Positions 53,817-64,000 of a DNA stretch of 64,000 nt are shown one piece after another. Origin of the DNA: SPCO01 sp964579825 (lineage in GTDB: Bacteria > Chloroflexota > Limnocylindria > Limnocylindrales > CSP1-4); the NCBI GenBank assembly GCA_964579825.1, contig CAZOHT010000011.1:39153-103152 (forward strand). Direction: 5' to 3'. The translations under genes were made by a program, and so were the position numbers. Under the pieces are notes generated by a model. It did no database searches and was not told the DNA's origin. It worked only from the letters and a program-made list of their open reading frames with translations. Each line of letters starts with the position of its first letter. The first letter of the stretch is position 1.

Positions 53817-56800
53817 ATGAAGCGTCTTGTCGTGCTGCTCGCGACCCTAGGCCTGTTGGTCGGGGCGATCGGACCGGTCTCGGTCGCGGCGGCGGATCCC
53901 ACGGCGGGATTCAGCCTGTCCGACAAGACGATCACCCGCGGCGCCAGCTACGAAGGCGCCAAGTCGAACTCCGGGCGCATCGCGCAGAGCGACGCCAAGC
54001 TCCTCGCGCGGAAGGACTCGGCCCTCGTCCGGGTCATGATCAAGTTCGACGCCGACAGCGTCGCGGCCTACGACGGCAGCCTGGACGGACTCGCCGCGAC
54101 CAGCCCCGAGGTCACCGGGAAGTCGCTGGCGGCCAACAAGGCCGCGGTCCGCGCGTACTCCGCGCACCTGGACCGCTACTCGAAGGCCATCCGGACCCAG
54201 ATCGCCAAGACCGTCCCGTCGGCACAGCTCGGCACCACGTTCCTCAAGGCCTACGGCGGCGTCGCGGCGACCGTGCCCGCCAACAAGGCGAAGGACCTGC
54301 TCAAAGTGGATGGCGTCGTCGCCGTCCAGGCCGACAAGCTCGTCCAGCCGTCGTGGGTCAGCTCCATCCAGTACATGGGCGCGACCAAGGCCTGGACCTC
54401 GCTCGGCGGTTCGCGCCGGGCGGGTGAGGGCGTGAAGGTCGGCATCCTCGACACCGGCATCTGGCCCGAGCATCCGATGCTCAAGGACCCGGGCATCCCG
54501 TACGTCGGCGGCACCTACGGCTGCGACTTCGGCGATGGCACGGATCCGCTCCTGGGCGACCCGTTCACCTGCAACGACAAGCTCGTCGGCGCATACGCGT
54601 TCCTCGACACCTACATGGCCGTCTTCGGGGCGGGTCCCGGCGAGTTCTGCAACAACGACACCGGCGATTGCTCCGCCCGCGACTCCGAGGGCCACGGCAC
54701 CCACACGGCCACCACGGCGGCCGGCTCGCCCGTCGTCCACGCGCCGATCTTCGGCATCGACCGCGGCCCGATCAGCGGCGTCGCCCCGGGGGCGAGCGTC
54801 ATCGCCTATCGCGTCTGCCTCGTCGAGGGCTGCTTCCAGTCCGATTCGGTCGCGGCCATCGGCCAGGCCATCACGGACGGCGTCGATGTCATCAACTTCT
54901 CCATCGGCGGCGGCGCCAACCCGTACAGCGATGCGGTCGAGCTCGCCTTCCTCGATGCCTACGCCAACGGGATCTCCGTCAACGCCTCGGCCGGCAACTC
55001 CGGCCCTGGCGCCGCCACGGTCGAGCACAACTCGCCGTGGGTCACGACGGTCGGCGCGTCCACCTGGGACGGCATGTACCTGACGACGCTCCGCCTCCGG
55101 GCGGACAACGGCGACACGTACAGCGCCAAGGGCTCGAGCGTCGTGCCCGGCATCTCCTCGGCGACACCGGTCGTCCTCGGCCAGGACGTCGCGGGCGAGA
55201 CGAAGTTGTGCGACTCGCCGTTCGAACCCGGCAGCGTGACCGGCAAGATCGTCGTGTGCGAACGCGGCGGGAACGGTCGCAACGAGAAGAGCTTCAACGT
55301 GTCGCTCGGCGGCGCGGCGGGCATGATCCTGTACAACCCGACCCTGCAGAGCCTGTTCACGGACAACTTCTGGGTCCCGACGGTCATGCTCGAAGGACCC
55401 GAGCCGGCCGCCGCGATGGTCGCGTTCCTGACCTCCCACACCGGCATCACCGCCAAGTGGGAGACGGGCACGAAGACCCACGTCCGTGGCGACGTGATGG
55501 CCACGTTCTCATCCCGAGGGCCCGGCACCGACTTCATCAAGCCCGATGTCACGGCCCCGGGCCTGCAGATCCTCGGTGGCAACACGCCGGAACCGACGGA
55601 CGTGGCTGCTGGACCACCCGGTCAGCTGTACCAGATCATCGCCGGCACGTCGATGTCGTCGCCCCACTCGGCCGGTGCCTCGGCGCTGGTCAAGGCGGCC
55701 CATCCCGACTGGACGCCCGGCCAGATCAAGTCCGCGCTCATGACGTCGTCCGTCCAGAACGTCCTCAAGGAGGATGGCACCAAGGCGGATCCGTTCGACC
55801 GCGGTGCCGGCTCCATCCGAGCCAACCGAGCCCTCCAGCCGACCGTCACCCTGGACGTTCCGGTCGAGGCCTACGTCGCGAGCGCGACCGACAAGGACTC
55901 GCGCCTCGACCTCAACGTCCCGAGCATCTACGTCGACCCGATGCCGGGCGGTGTGGCCACGACCCGGACCGTCACCAACGTGTCCGGCAAGTACCAGACC
56001 TTCAAGGTCACGACGAGTGACCCGGCGGGCGTCGACATCAGCGTCTCGCCGTCCCGCTTCAGCCTGGCCCCCGGTGCCTCGCGCACGCTGACCGTCCGCA
56101 TCTCGGCCGGTCGGGTCGCCGACGGCTGGTACTTCGGCCAGATCACCATCGACCCGGCTCGCAAGGGCGCCAACAGCGCCGTCCTGCCGGTCGCCTTCAA
56201 CCGAGCCCAGGGCAAGGTCTCCCTGTCCCACGCCTGCGAGGACACGACCCTCGAACGCAATGAAGCCACGACGTGCACGATCGAGGCGACCAACTTCGCC
56301 CCGGTCCCGACGGCCGTGTCGATCGACGTCAAGGAGCCGCGGTACGTGAGCATCTTCGATGTCTCCGCTCCGGGTGCCCCGTCGTCGTCCGGCCTGCACT
56401 ACGCCGGGACGCTCTCCGCGGCCCTCGCCCCGACGGTCGACTCGATCGCCGACGCCGCCGGTGGCAGTCCGGCCGGCGGCTACCTGCCGCTGAGCGCATT
56501 CGGCATCGACCCCGAGGTGTTCGGGGACGAGACCATCGCCAACTACACGGTCCCGGCCTTCCAGTGGGGGTCCGAGACCTATACCCAGGTCGGCATCGAT
56601 TCGAACGGCTACGTCGTCGTCGGTGGCGGCACCGATGCCGACAACGAGTGCTGCAACGTCCAGACCTTCCCGGACCCGGCTCGCCCGAACAACGTGCTGG
56701 CCCCGTACTGGACTGACCTGGACCTGAGCGCGGGTGGCGCCCTCCGGATCGGCGTCCTGACCGACGGCGTGACGGACTGGCTGATCGTGGACTGGGAGGG

Positions 56801-57143
56801 CGCGTACGCGTGGGGGACCACGCAGGCGAACTCGTTCCAGATCTGGATCCAGCTCGGGGCCACCGAGGGCACGTGGTTCGCCTACGACGCGCTCGACGGG
56901 CCGAGCGATGCCTTGAACATCGGTGCGGAGAACCGAGATGGTTCCTCCGGCGTCAACCTGGTCGGTGCACCGACGGCGGCCGACTACGTGATCACGACGT
57001 CCCCGCCGCTCCCCGGTGGGTCGGTCACGATCACGTACGAGGCATCCGCCTCGCGCAAGGGCACCTACGACCTGAAGGCGTCGATGACGTCGAACATCGT
57101 CCGCGGCACGGCCATCCGGACGGTGCGACTCGTCGTGGACTGA
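53817..57143 (+). CDS. Secreted S8 family serine peptidase (subtilase)
   Basis: An 1108-residue exported protease. Signal peptide: MKRLVVLLATLGLLVGAIG, cut near residue 27. An inhibitor I9-like propeptide covers about 65-175. The catalytic triad is Asp212 (ILDTGIW), His293 (GHGTHTA) and Ser612 (GTSMSSPH). A PA domain is inserted between His and Ser (about 440-560), as in cucumisin-type subtilases. A Fn3-like domain (about 690-800) follows, then a C-terminal region (820-1108) with a beta-rich part, EVFGDETIANYTVPAFQWG and DLDLSAGGALRIG. Likely digests extracellular proteins. GGAGGAGG precedes the ATG. Confidence 0.93.
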   Translation: MKRLVVLLATLGLLVGAIGPVSVAAADPTAGFSLSDKTITRGASYEGAKSNSGRIAQSDAKLLARKDSALVRVMIKFDADSVAAYDGSLDGLAATSPEVTGKSLAANKAAVRAYSAHLDRYSKAIRTQIAKTVPSAQLGTTFLKAYGGVAATVPANKAKDLLKVDGVVAVQADKLVQPSWVSSIQYMGATKAWTSLGGSRRAGEGVKVGILDTGIWPEHPMLKDPGIPYVGGTYGCDFGDGTDPLLGDPFTCNDKLVGAYAFLDTYMAVFGAGPGEFCNNDTGDCSARDSEGHGTHTATTAAGSPVVHAPIFGIDRGPISGVAPGASVIAYRVCLVEGCFQSDSVAAIGQAITDGVDVINFSIGGGANPYSDAVELAFLDAYANGISVNASAGNSGPGAATVEHNSPWVTTVGASTWDGMYLTTLRLRADNGDTYSAKGSSVVPGISSATPVVLGQDVAGETKLCDSPFEPGSVTGKIVVCERGGNGRNEKSFNVSLGGAAGMILYNPTLQSLFTDNFWVPTVMLEGPEPAAAMVAFLTSHTGITAKWETGTKTHVRGDVMATFSSRGPGTDFIKPDVTAPGLQILGGNTPEPTDVAAGPPGQLYQIIAGTSMSSPHSAGASALVKAAHPDWTPGQIKSALMTSSVQNVLKEDGTKADPFDRGAGSIRANRALQPTVTLDVPVEAYVASATDKDSRLDLNVPSIYVDPMPGGVATTRTVTNVSGKYQTFKVTTSDPAGVDISVSPSRFSLAPGASRTLTVRISAGRVADGWYFGQITIDPARKGANSAVLPVAFNRAQGKVSLSHACEDTTLERNEATTCTIEATNFAPVPTAVSIDVKEPRYVSIFDVSAPGAPSSSGLHYAGTLSAALAPTVDSIADAAGGSPAGGYLPLSAFGIDPEVFGDETIANYTVPAFQWGSETYTQVGIDSNGYVVVGGGTDADNECCNVQTFPDPARPNNVLAPYWTDLDLSAGGALRIGVLTDGVTDWLIVDWEGAYAWGTTQANSFQIWIQLGATEGTWFAYDALDGPSDALNIGAENRDGSSGVNLVGAPTAADYVITTSPPLPGGSVTITYEASASRKGTYDLKASMTSNIVRGTAIRTVRLVVD

Positions 57144-57164
57144 CCCCGAGCCGATCCTGTGGCA

Positions 57165-57195
57165 CGAAGCCCGGCGGGTTCCCCGCCGGGCTTCG
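57165..57195. terminator. Strong bidirectional terminator
   Basis: Perfect 14-bp stem (57165-57178 with 57182-57195) and a 3-nt loop; the stem begins CGAAGCCCGGCGGG. It separates the subtilase gene from the convergent lipoprotein gene. Confidence 0.85.
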
Positions 57196-57311
57196 TCATG
57201 TCCTCGCCCGGATCCGCGTGGGATCGGTCCGGCGTGGCGGGATGAGCGCACGCACCAGCCTCGACGCGGCTGGAAGCGAACGTTGGATTCGCGAGGGACC
57301 GGTGCGGCGCC

Positions 57312-57803
57312 TCAGGCCGGCGTGCAGAGTCGGAACTTGCCGACGCCGCTGCCGCGATAGTCGTAGGTTCGGCCGTCCGCCACGACGATGACCTGGTATC
57401 CATCGACCACGACCTGCGGATACACCATGCCCGGGAGCGGGCAGCCAAGGCCGCCATCCGGCCAGGTCACGGCCTCGGCGCTGACCAGGGTCACCTCACT
57501 CACCGGCACGCCGGCTCGGGACGCGGCGTCGGCGAGGATCGGATCCACGATCGCCGGGGTCAGTGAGCCGGAGCCACTCCCCGGCGAACCGGGATCGGGC
57601 GTCACGGGCACGAGACCGGACGCCGCGGGGTCCGTGGTGGCCGGCGTCGACACCGCCGCGGATCCCGACGGGTCAGCGGACGGACCGCCGCCGGATGCGG
57701 TGCAGGCGGCCGCGACGAGGCCGGCGAGTGCGATGCTCGCGACGAGACCGATGCGCCGGACGCCATCGGGTCGGACCTGTGTGTTCGCGGGGAGGAGGCG
57801 CAT
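57312..57803 (-). CDS. Putative small lipoprotein
   Basis: A 163-residue exported protein with lipobox LVAAAC (Cys near residue 34) and a Ser/Pro/Gly/Thr linker (about 36-80). The mature C-terminal domain is small (about 80-163) and has VTWPDGGLGCPLPGMVYP and VDGYQVIVVADGRTYDYRG, a conserved pattern I have seen in proteins of unknown function. Two Cys may form a disulphide. TAGCAT ends 6 nt before the ATG, so the mRNA is probably leaderless. Confidence 0.75.
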   Translation of the reverse strand: MRLLPANTQVRPDGVRRIGLVASIALAGLVAAACTASGGGPSADPSGSAAVSTPATTDPAASGLVPVTPDPGSPGSGSGSLTPAIVDPILADAASRAGVPVSEVTLVSAEAVTWPDGGLGCPLPGMVYPQVVVDGYQVIVVADGRTYDYRGSGVGKFRLCTPA

Positions 57804-57929
57804 GCCTCGATGCTACCGCGGAACGGCGCCGGACTCCGTGGCGGTCGCCTGCGCCGGAACGTCGCCGGACGCCGATCCGAAGGCCTACGCGAGGATCGCA
57901 TCGGACGTGGACGCGACCATCACAGCGCC

Positions 57930-58763
57930 TCAGCCGTTGGCCAGGGCGAGCAGATGGGGTCGATCCAGCCCGGCCACGTCCGGGCCAGGACCGATCGACG
58001 CGGCCCGTTCGCGCGACCGGGCGACGGCCCGCTCCAGTGCCAGGCGGTACGTGGCGTCCGATTCGGGGAGGGGCGTCTCGCCCAGTTCGCGCTCCAGGAT
58101 CGCCGCCAGGCGGCGGTACTGGCGGATGACCTGGGATCGGCTGCCGGACCGTCCGTACACCTCGATGAGGATCGCATGGCCCTCTTCGCGGAGGGGATCC
58201 CGGACCAGCAGGCGTTGGGCGGCCGCGGAGGCCCCATCGAGGTCGCCGGCCGCGAGACGGGCCTGCGCCACGACCACGAGCGCGTCCTCGAATCGGTCCG
58301 CCAGGCGCTCGCGCTCGGCGGCGAAGCATTCATGGCCCAGCCCTTCCACGAGATCGCCGCGATACAGGTTCACGGCGGTCTCGCACGGACAGCCGGGTTC
58401 GTCAAGGCAGGCCTCGAAGGCGGTGACGTCGAGCGCGGCGATGGCATCCGGGCGGAGTCCGAGGGTGTCCGGTCGGATGTCGAGGATCGCGCTCGGATCC
58501 ACGCCGGCGAGACCCAGGCCATGGCGCACGAGCCACAGGGCCTGGCGCAACGCGCCGGTCGAGCTTGGATCCGACTCGGGCCACAGGTCAGCGGCGATGG
58601 CATCGCGGGATCGCGGTCGGCGAGCCAGCACCAGCAAGGCGAACAGTGCCTGCGCGTGCCGCCCCGACAACGGGACCTCCCGGCCCGACGACGTGCGCGC
58701 TTCGAGGCGGCCGAGCAGATCGACGTGAAGGCTGTCGCCAGGGATGGGGGCGGCGTGTCGCAT
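57930..58763 (-). CDS. SARP/BTAD-type transcriptional regulator
   Basis: A 277-residue regulator. The first 100 residues are an OmpR-like winged helix (LLGRLEARTSSGREVPLSG, then LFALLVLARRPRSRDAIA and ADLWPESDPSSTGALRQAL). The rest is a bacterial transcriptional activation domain (BTAD) with helical repeats: YRGDLVEGLGHECFAAER and LRDPLREEGHAILIEVYG-like parts. Such SARP proteins activate operons in actinobacteria and Chloroflexota. ATG 58763 is where the domain starts. The target is unknown; the divergent Lgt-like gene is a candidate. Confidence 0.83.
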   Translation of the reverse strand: MRHAAPIPGDSLHVDLLGRLEARTSSGREVPLSGRHAQALFALLVLARRPRSRDAIAADLWPESDPSSTGALRQALWLVRHGLGLAGVDPSAILDIRPDTLGLRPDAIAALDVTAFEACLDEPGCPCETAVNLYRGDLVEGLGHECFAAERERLADRFEDALVVVAQARLAAGDLDGASAAAQRLLVRDPLREEGHAILIEVYGRSGSRSQVIRQYRRLAAILERELGETPLPESDATYRLALERAVARSRERAASIGPGPDVAGLDRPHLLALANG

Positions 58764-58935
58764 GGCGACCCCTCGATCCTCTCGGCCGACCCCGTCCGGT
58801 CCGTCCCCCCATGGGTCGGACGTCGGACACGCGTGAGTCGCTGCCTCGCGCGCCGGGTGGCCGTCTCCCCGATCTCGCCGGATGATGCACCCTTCGCGAC
58901 CGCGAGTCCAGCCCTCCGATACACTGGCGAACACC

Positions 58936-59874
58936 GTGCCGATCGCCGTCATCGCGTTCGACTTCGACCCCCTGCTTCGCCTGGCCGAGGACCTGGTCGT
59001 GCGCTGGCAGACGGTCGCGCTCGCCGCCGTCATCGCGACCGCCTTGATCCTCGCCGGCGTCATCGCACGCCGCGACGGACTCCGCGGCGACGACCTGCTG
59101 TTCATCGCCGTCGGGACCGTGCCCGGAGCCGTTGTCGGCGGCCGGATCGGATACGTGCTGCTGCACCTGCCGTACTACCAGGCCAACCCCGGCGCGATCA
59201 TCGATCCGGGTCTCGGCGCGATGGAGCTGGCCCTCGGCGTCGCCGGCGGACTGCTGACCGGGTCGCTCGTCGCGTCCTTGCTCGGCGCGCCGATGGGTCG
59301 GTGGCGCCACCTCGCGATCCTGCCCGTCCTGTTCGTCCTTGGTGTCGGCAAGCTCACGATGATCCTGGGTGGAGCCGGCCAGGGCACGCCGAGCACCGTG
59401 GCCTGGGCGACGGCGTTCCTCGGTCCGGGTCCATGGGGCTCCCTCGCGCCGGCCCTGCCGTCGGAGCCGTCGCAGGCCTACGAGGCGCTGACGACGATCC
59501 TCATCCTCATCGGGCTCATCGTCGCCCTCCAGCTCGGGGCGTTCGGCCGGCGCGACGGCCGGATCCTGTTCGTCGGGCTCGCGCTGTGGGCATTCGCGCG
59601 CGCGTTCGTCGCCACGTCCTGGCGGGACGACGCGGTCGTCGGCGGGCTGAACATGGGGTCGCTCATCGCGATCGCGGTCGGACTCGGTTGCCTGGGGGTC
59701 CTGTTGGTGACGACCATCCGTGGGCGCGCCGGATCGTCCGGCGGTTCGGAGCCACCGGCATCGACGACGGTTTCGGCGCCAGGCACCGTCCCGCCGCCGA
59801 CCTCGTCGACCGCGCCCGCGTCGCCGGTCGAGCCGGCGACCTGGCCCGATCCGAGCTCGCGCCCCCGCTTCTGA
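58936..59874 (+). CDS. Lgt-like integral membrane protein, altered active site
   Basis: A 312-residue membrane protein with about seven helices and a disordered Pro/Thr/Ser tail (about 262-312). The layout follows prolipoprotein diacylglyceryl transferase: GAVVGGRIGYVLLHLPYY early, GVAGGLLTGSL in the middle, and LPSEPSQAYEAL late (the PSQ-YE motif). The Arg of the usual GRIGC motif is Lys (VGKLTMILGG), and the conserved His of the middle helix is lost. It may have lost or changed the transferase role. The GTG 58936 follows TACACT (58920-58925) by 10 nt. Confidence 0.75.
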   Translation: MPIAVIAFDFDPLLRLAEDLVVRWQTVALAAVIATALILAGVIARRDGLRGDDLLFIAVGTVPGAVVGGRIGYVLLHLPYYQANPGAIIDPGLGAMELALGVAGGLLTGSLVASLLGAPMGRWRHLAILPVLFVLGVGKLTMILGGAGQGTPSTVAWATAFLGPGPWGSLAPALPSEPSQAYEALTTILILIGLIVALQLGAFGRRDGRILFVGLALWAFARAFVATSWRDDAVVGGLNMGSLIAIAVGLGCLGVLLVTTIRGRAGSSGGSEPPASTTVSAPGTVPPPTSSTAPASPVEPATWPDPSSRPRF

Positions 59875-60000
59875 GCCGGTCCACCGGCACGACGCACCCA
59901 CCGGGCCCGACGCACGGCGTCGGGTGGACCCGACGGAGTACCCTGCAACCCTGACATCACACGCACCGCCGAGGATCGGCGCCACACGCGAGGTCTTCCC

Positions 60001-61542
<1,542 letters not shown>

Positions 61543-61563
61543 CGGACGACCGGTCCCGGCGGA

Positions 61564-61941
61564 TCAGCCCGCGGGCGACGGGCCGATGAGCTCGTAGACG
61601 GCGCCATCCGGGCCACGGAAGTGGGCCCAGGCGATGGCGCCGTCGCGCTGCGTCTCCCACAGGAACACGATCCCGGCGGCCTCGAGGCGCGTCCGCAGGC
61701 CGTCCGTGTCGTCCACGACGAAGCCGACGCATGGCGACGCACCGAACTCAAGGTGATCCTCGTCCCGCGGTCCGTAGACATGGAGTTGCGTCCCGTCGCC
61801 GAGGCGGAACCAGGTCAGCCGGCCTGGATCCTCGGCGATGATCGGGAGTTCGAGCAGGTCGCGGTAGAGCGCCACGGTGCGATCGAACGCCGCCGGATCG
61901 GCGACGCGGACACCCAGGAAGCCGAGTCGGTGGACGCTCAT
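61564..61941 (-). CDS. VOC family protein
   Basis: A 125-residue VOC protein: HRLGFLGVRVADPAAFDRTV at the start, LTWFRLGDGTQLHVYGP, then VGFVVDDTDGLRTRLEAAG and HFRGPDGAVYELIGP at the end with the late metal-ligand Glu. It overlaps the homocysteine methyltransferase gene by 4 nt (61938-61941) and is the last gene of that operon. Substrate unknown. Confidence 0.86.
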   Translation of the reverse strand: MSVHRLGFLGVRVADPAAFDRTVALYRDLLELPIIAEDPGRLTWFRLGDGTQLHVYGPRDEDHLEFGASPCVGFVVDDTDGLRTRLEAAGIVFLWETQRDGAIAWAHFRGPDGAVYELIGPSPAG

Positions 61942-62873
61942 GCGGCCGCCGTCCCGCGAGCCGCCACGGCGTCCGCGAGCGCCCGGATCTCGCCGGGTCC
62001 GGTGCCGCAGCAGCCACCCAGCCATGTCGCCCCGAGCCCGGTCCAGGTCGCCACGGTGGCCGGCTGGAACTCGCCCCCGTCGTCGGCGACCCACGCGCGG
62101 GTCGCGGCGTCCCATCGGTCGCCGCCGTTCGGGTACGCGATGAGCGGACGATCCGTGCTGACGCGGGCGCGCGCCAGGAGCTGCGGCACGAACCGGGGAG
62201 CCGTGCAGTTCACACCGACGGCCACGACATGCGGATCGTCGCCGAGCGCGACGGCCGCCTCGATCGGCTCGCCGGCCGAGGTCGTGGCCCCGTCACGACA
62301 CGAGTAGCTCAGCCAGGCCGGCAGGTCGACGTCGTCGAGGAGGCGGATCAGGACCTCGGCTTCCCGGACGCTTGGGATGGTCTCGATCGCGAACAGGTCC
62401 GCCCCGGCCTCCCGGAGCGCCTCCAGGCGAGGGCGGTGGAAGGTCCGCAGCGCGTCCGCCCCGACCGAGTCCACGTAGTCGCCGCGGTACTCCGAGCCGT
62501 CGGCGAGGTACGCCCCGTACGGCCCGACCGAACCGGCCACGAGCAGCGTCCCGTCGTCGCCCGATGCCTCCCGATACCGCTCCCGACCCCGAGACGCCAG
62601 GTCGACGCTTCGGCGCATGAGGTCCAGCGCCGTGTCTCGCTCGATCCCGGCCGCCGCGAACCCCTCGATCGATGCCTGGTAGCTGGCTGTGATGGCGACC
62701 CGGGCGCCGGCCTCGAAATAGGCCAGGTGGACCTCCTCGATGGCACCGGGATCGGTCAGCAGCAATCGGGCCGACCAGAGCCGGTCCGACAGGTCGTGAC
62801 CGCGCGCCGTCAGCTGGGTCGCCAGACCGCCGTCGAGGACGACGACCTCACGGCCGGCCGGCCGCACGTCCAC
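61938..62873 (-). CDS. Homocysteine S-methyltransferase family protein
   Basis: A 311-residue zinc-dependent methyltransferase with a TIM barrel. VVVLDGGLATQL at the start, the first zinc ligand Cys in GVNCTAP and the Cys pair in LGGCCGTGP are diagnostic of the MmuM/BHMT/MetH-N family. It can make methionine from homocysteine and a methyl donor such as S-methylmethionine. GTG 62873 is chosen: it lies 7 nt after the stop of the dihydropyrimidinase gene, and the fold starts 10 residues later. Upstream in-frame sequence reads through that other gene. Confidence 0.86.
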   Translation of the reverse strand: MDVRPAGREVVVLDGGLATQLTARGHDLSDRLWSARLLLTDPGAIEEVHLAYFEAGARVAITASYQASIEGFAAAGIERDTALDLMRRSVDLASRGRERYREASGDDGTLLVAGSVGPYGAYLADGSEYRGDYVDSVGADALRTFHRPRLEALREAGADLFAIETIPSVREAEVLIRLLDDVDLPAWLSYSCRDGATTSAGEPIEAAVALGDDPHVVAVGVNCTAPRFVPQLLARARVSTDRPLIAYPNGGDRWDAATRAWVADDGGEFQPATVATWTGLGATWLGGCCGTGPGEIRALADAVAARGTAAA

Positions 62874-62880
62874 CGTGCCG

Positions 62881-64000
62881 TCAGTGGGTCCGGGCGTAGT
62901 CGGCGACGCTCCGCTTGATGAACCTGCCGTGGCCCTTGCGTCCGGTGAACTCGCCATCGCGGACGACGACCGAACCACGTGACAGGACCACGTCGCTGCC
63001 GCCCTGGACCGACCGGCCCTCGTAGCAGGAGTAGTCAACGTCCATGTGGTGGCTGGCCGCCGAGATGACGCGCGTCCGGTTCGGGTCGTACACGACCAGA
63101 TCCGCGTCCGACCCGACCGTGACGCTGCCCTTGTGCGGGTACATGCCGAACAGCTTGGCCGGCGCCGTGGAGATGATCTCCACCCAGCGCTCCTTCGTGA
63201 TCCGCCCGGTCAGGACACCACCGTCGTGGAGCAGGTCCACCCGGTCCTCGACGCCCGGCAGGCCGTTGGGCACCTTGCGGAAGTCGCCACGACCCAGCTC
63301 CTTCTGGCCGTGGAAGTCGAACGGGCAGTGGTCCGTCGCGACGAGTTGCAGGTCGTCCTTGACCAGGCCGGTCCACAGCTCGTCCCAGTGGTCCTGGGTC
63401 CGCAGCGGCGGCGAGCAGACGTACTTGGCGCCCTCGAAGCCGTTGCCCATGTCGTCGAGCGACAGGAACAGGTACTGCGGGCACGTCTCGGCGAACGCCT
63501 TGGTCCCGCGATCGCGCGCGGCCTTGATCTCGGCCAGGGCTTCCTTCGCGGACAGGTGGACGATGTAGATCGGCGCGTCGGCGGCTTCGGCGAGGCGGAT
63601 CACGCGGTTCGTGGCTTCGCCTTCGAAGACCGCCTTCCGGGCCAGGCCGTGGCCGATCGGATCGGTCGTGCCGGCCTCGACGGTCTGGGCGGCCACCACG
63701 TCGATGGCCATCCCGTTCTCGGCGTGCATCATGATCAGGCCGCCGTTCTTGGCGGTCTGCTGGAGCGCTCGGAAGATCGCGCCGTCGTCGCTGTAGAAGA
63801 CGCCCGGGTAGGCGGTGAACAGCTTGAAGTCCGGGACGCCCTCGGCGACCAGTGCGTCCATCTCCGTGAGCGTGTCGTCGTTGACGTCGCTCATGATCAT
63901 GTGGAAGCCGTAATCCGTGACGGCGTTGCCCTCGGCCTTGGCCATCCAGGTGTCGAGCCGCTCGCGCAGCGACGACCCGCGCGCCTGGACGGCGAAGTCG
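62881..64000 (-). CDS. Dihydropyrimidinase/D-hydantoinase, partial at window end
   Basis: The visible 373 codons cover the C-terminal three quarters of a cyclic amidohydrolase. DFKLFTAYPG carries the carboxylated Lys, MMHAENG and IVHLSAKEAL the metal His residues, and ATDHCPFDF the catalytic Asp. YVCSPPLR and SDADLVVYDPN are family parts. The enzyme opens dihydrouracil or hydantoins. It heads the operon with the homocysteine methyltransferase and VOC genes. The frame runs open to the window edge, so the start lies outside. Confidence 0.92.
   Translation of the reverse strand, partial: DFAVQARGSSLRERLDTWMAKAEGNAVTDYGFHMIMSDVNDDTLTEMDALVAEGVPDFKLFTAYPGVFYSDDGAIFRALQQTAKNGGLIMMHAENGMAIDVVAAQTVEAGTTDPIGHGLARKAVFEGEATNRVIRLAEAADAPIYIVHLSAKEALAEIKAARDRGTKAFAETCPQYLFLSLDDMGNGFEGAKYVCSPPLRTQDHWDELWTGLVKDDLQLVATDHCPFDFHGQKELGRGDFRKVPNGLPGVEDRVDLLHDGGVLTGRITKERWVEIISTAPAKLFGMYPHKGSVTVGSDADLVVYDPNRTRVISAASHHMDVDYSCYEGRSVQGGSDVVLSRGSVVVRDGEFTGRKGHGRFIKRSVADYARTH

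Noticed and set aside
53847..57251. Minus-strand frames opposite the subtilase gene
   Set aside because: They are mirror frames of a clearly coding gene with no start signals or family features.

Overview
The window is 64 kb of very GC-rich bacterial chromosome from a draft assembly; a run of exactly 100 N at 49165-49264 marks a scaffold join. About 60 genes are tightly packed on both strands, often overlapping by 4-20 nt. There is no tRNA, rRNA, IS element, prophage or CRISPR array. Several traits together suggest a Chloroflexota-type lineage such as Limnocylindria, with actinobacterium-like features: F420-type LLM and PPOX oxidoreductases, a B12-dependent class II ribonucleotide reductase, many secreted lipoproteins with Ser/Pro/Ala/Thr-rich linkers, SAM-I and c-di-GMP-I riboswitches, and many leaderless genes. 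The taxonomy is inference; no marker gene in the window settles it.

Layout. 1-4500: two ABC exporter modules around a GIY-YIG/GreA fusion protein. 4600-8300: DEAD-box helicase, YbaK-type deacylase and a secreted protein with an unusual TTG start. 8280-12600: a small protein/ArsR-like regulator/MFS operon faces a DUF2089-DUF4097 operon across a shared promoter region. 12600-20500: amidohydrolase, HhH-GPD protein, degenerate GGDEF protein, HipA-like kinase with DUF3037 partner, acyl-ACP desaturase, PAC2 protein and an SRPBCC/PPOX pair. 20600-24430: a zinc-ribbon gene whose Shine-Dalgarno lies in a predicted hairpin, a MerR/LLM divergent pair, and a c-di-GMP-I riboswitch in front of a 35-residue membrane peptide. 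24600-31900: hydrolase, lipoproteins, TetR, VOC proteins, MBL-fold protein and a beta-propeller lipoprotein. 31900-36700: class II RNR with candidate NrdR boxes, DnaA-box-like 9-mers, 22-bp tandem repeats and an XRE/PD-(D/E)XK-like fusion. 38900-48500: sulfur amino acid genes (cystathionine beta-synthase, a MetB/MetC-type enzyme, and a threonine synthase-like/MoaD-like pair under a SAM-I riboswitch), plus a UbiA prenyltransferase and a LuxR-type regulator pair. 49600-53600: PEP carboxykinase, amine oxidase and malate dehydrogenase. 53800-64000: a large secreted subtilase, an SARP-type regulator, an Lgt-like membrane protein, MmsA, and a dihydropyrimidinase/homocysteine methyltransferase/VOC operon that runs off the end.

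Themes. Sulfur amino acid metabolism recurs, and the SAM riboswitch on the threonine synthase-like/MoaD-like pair suggests a role in methionine supply. Cyclic di-GMP sensing is present through the riboswitch, while the one GGDEF-like protein looks catalytically dead. Many genes have a TANNNT-like hexamer ending 6-7 nt before the start codon, so leaderless transcription looks common.
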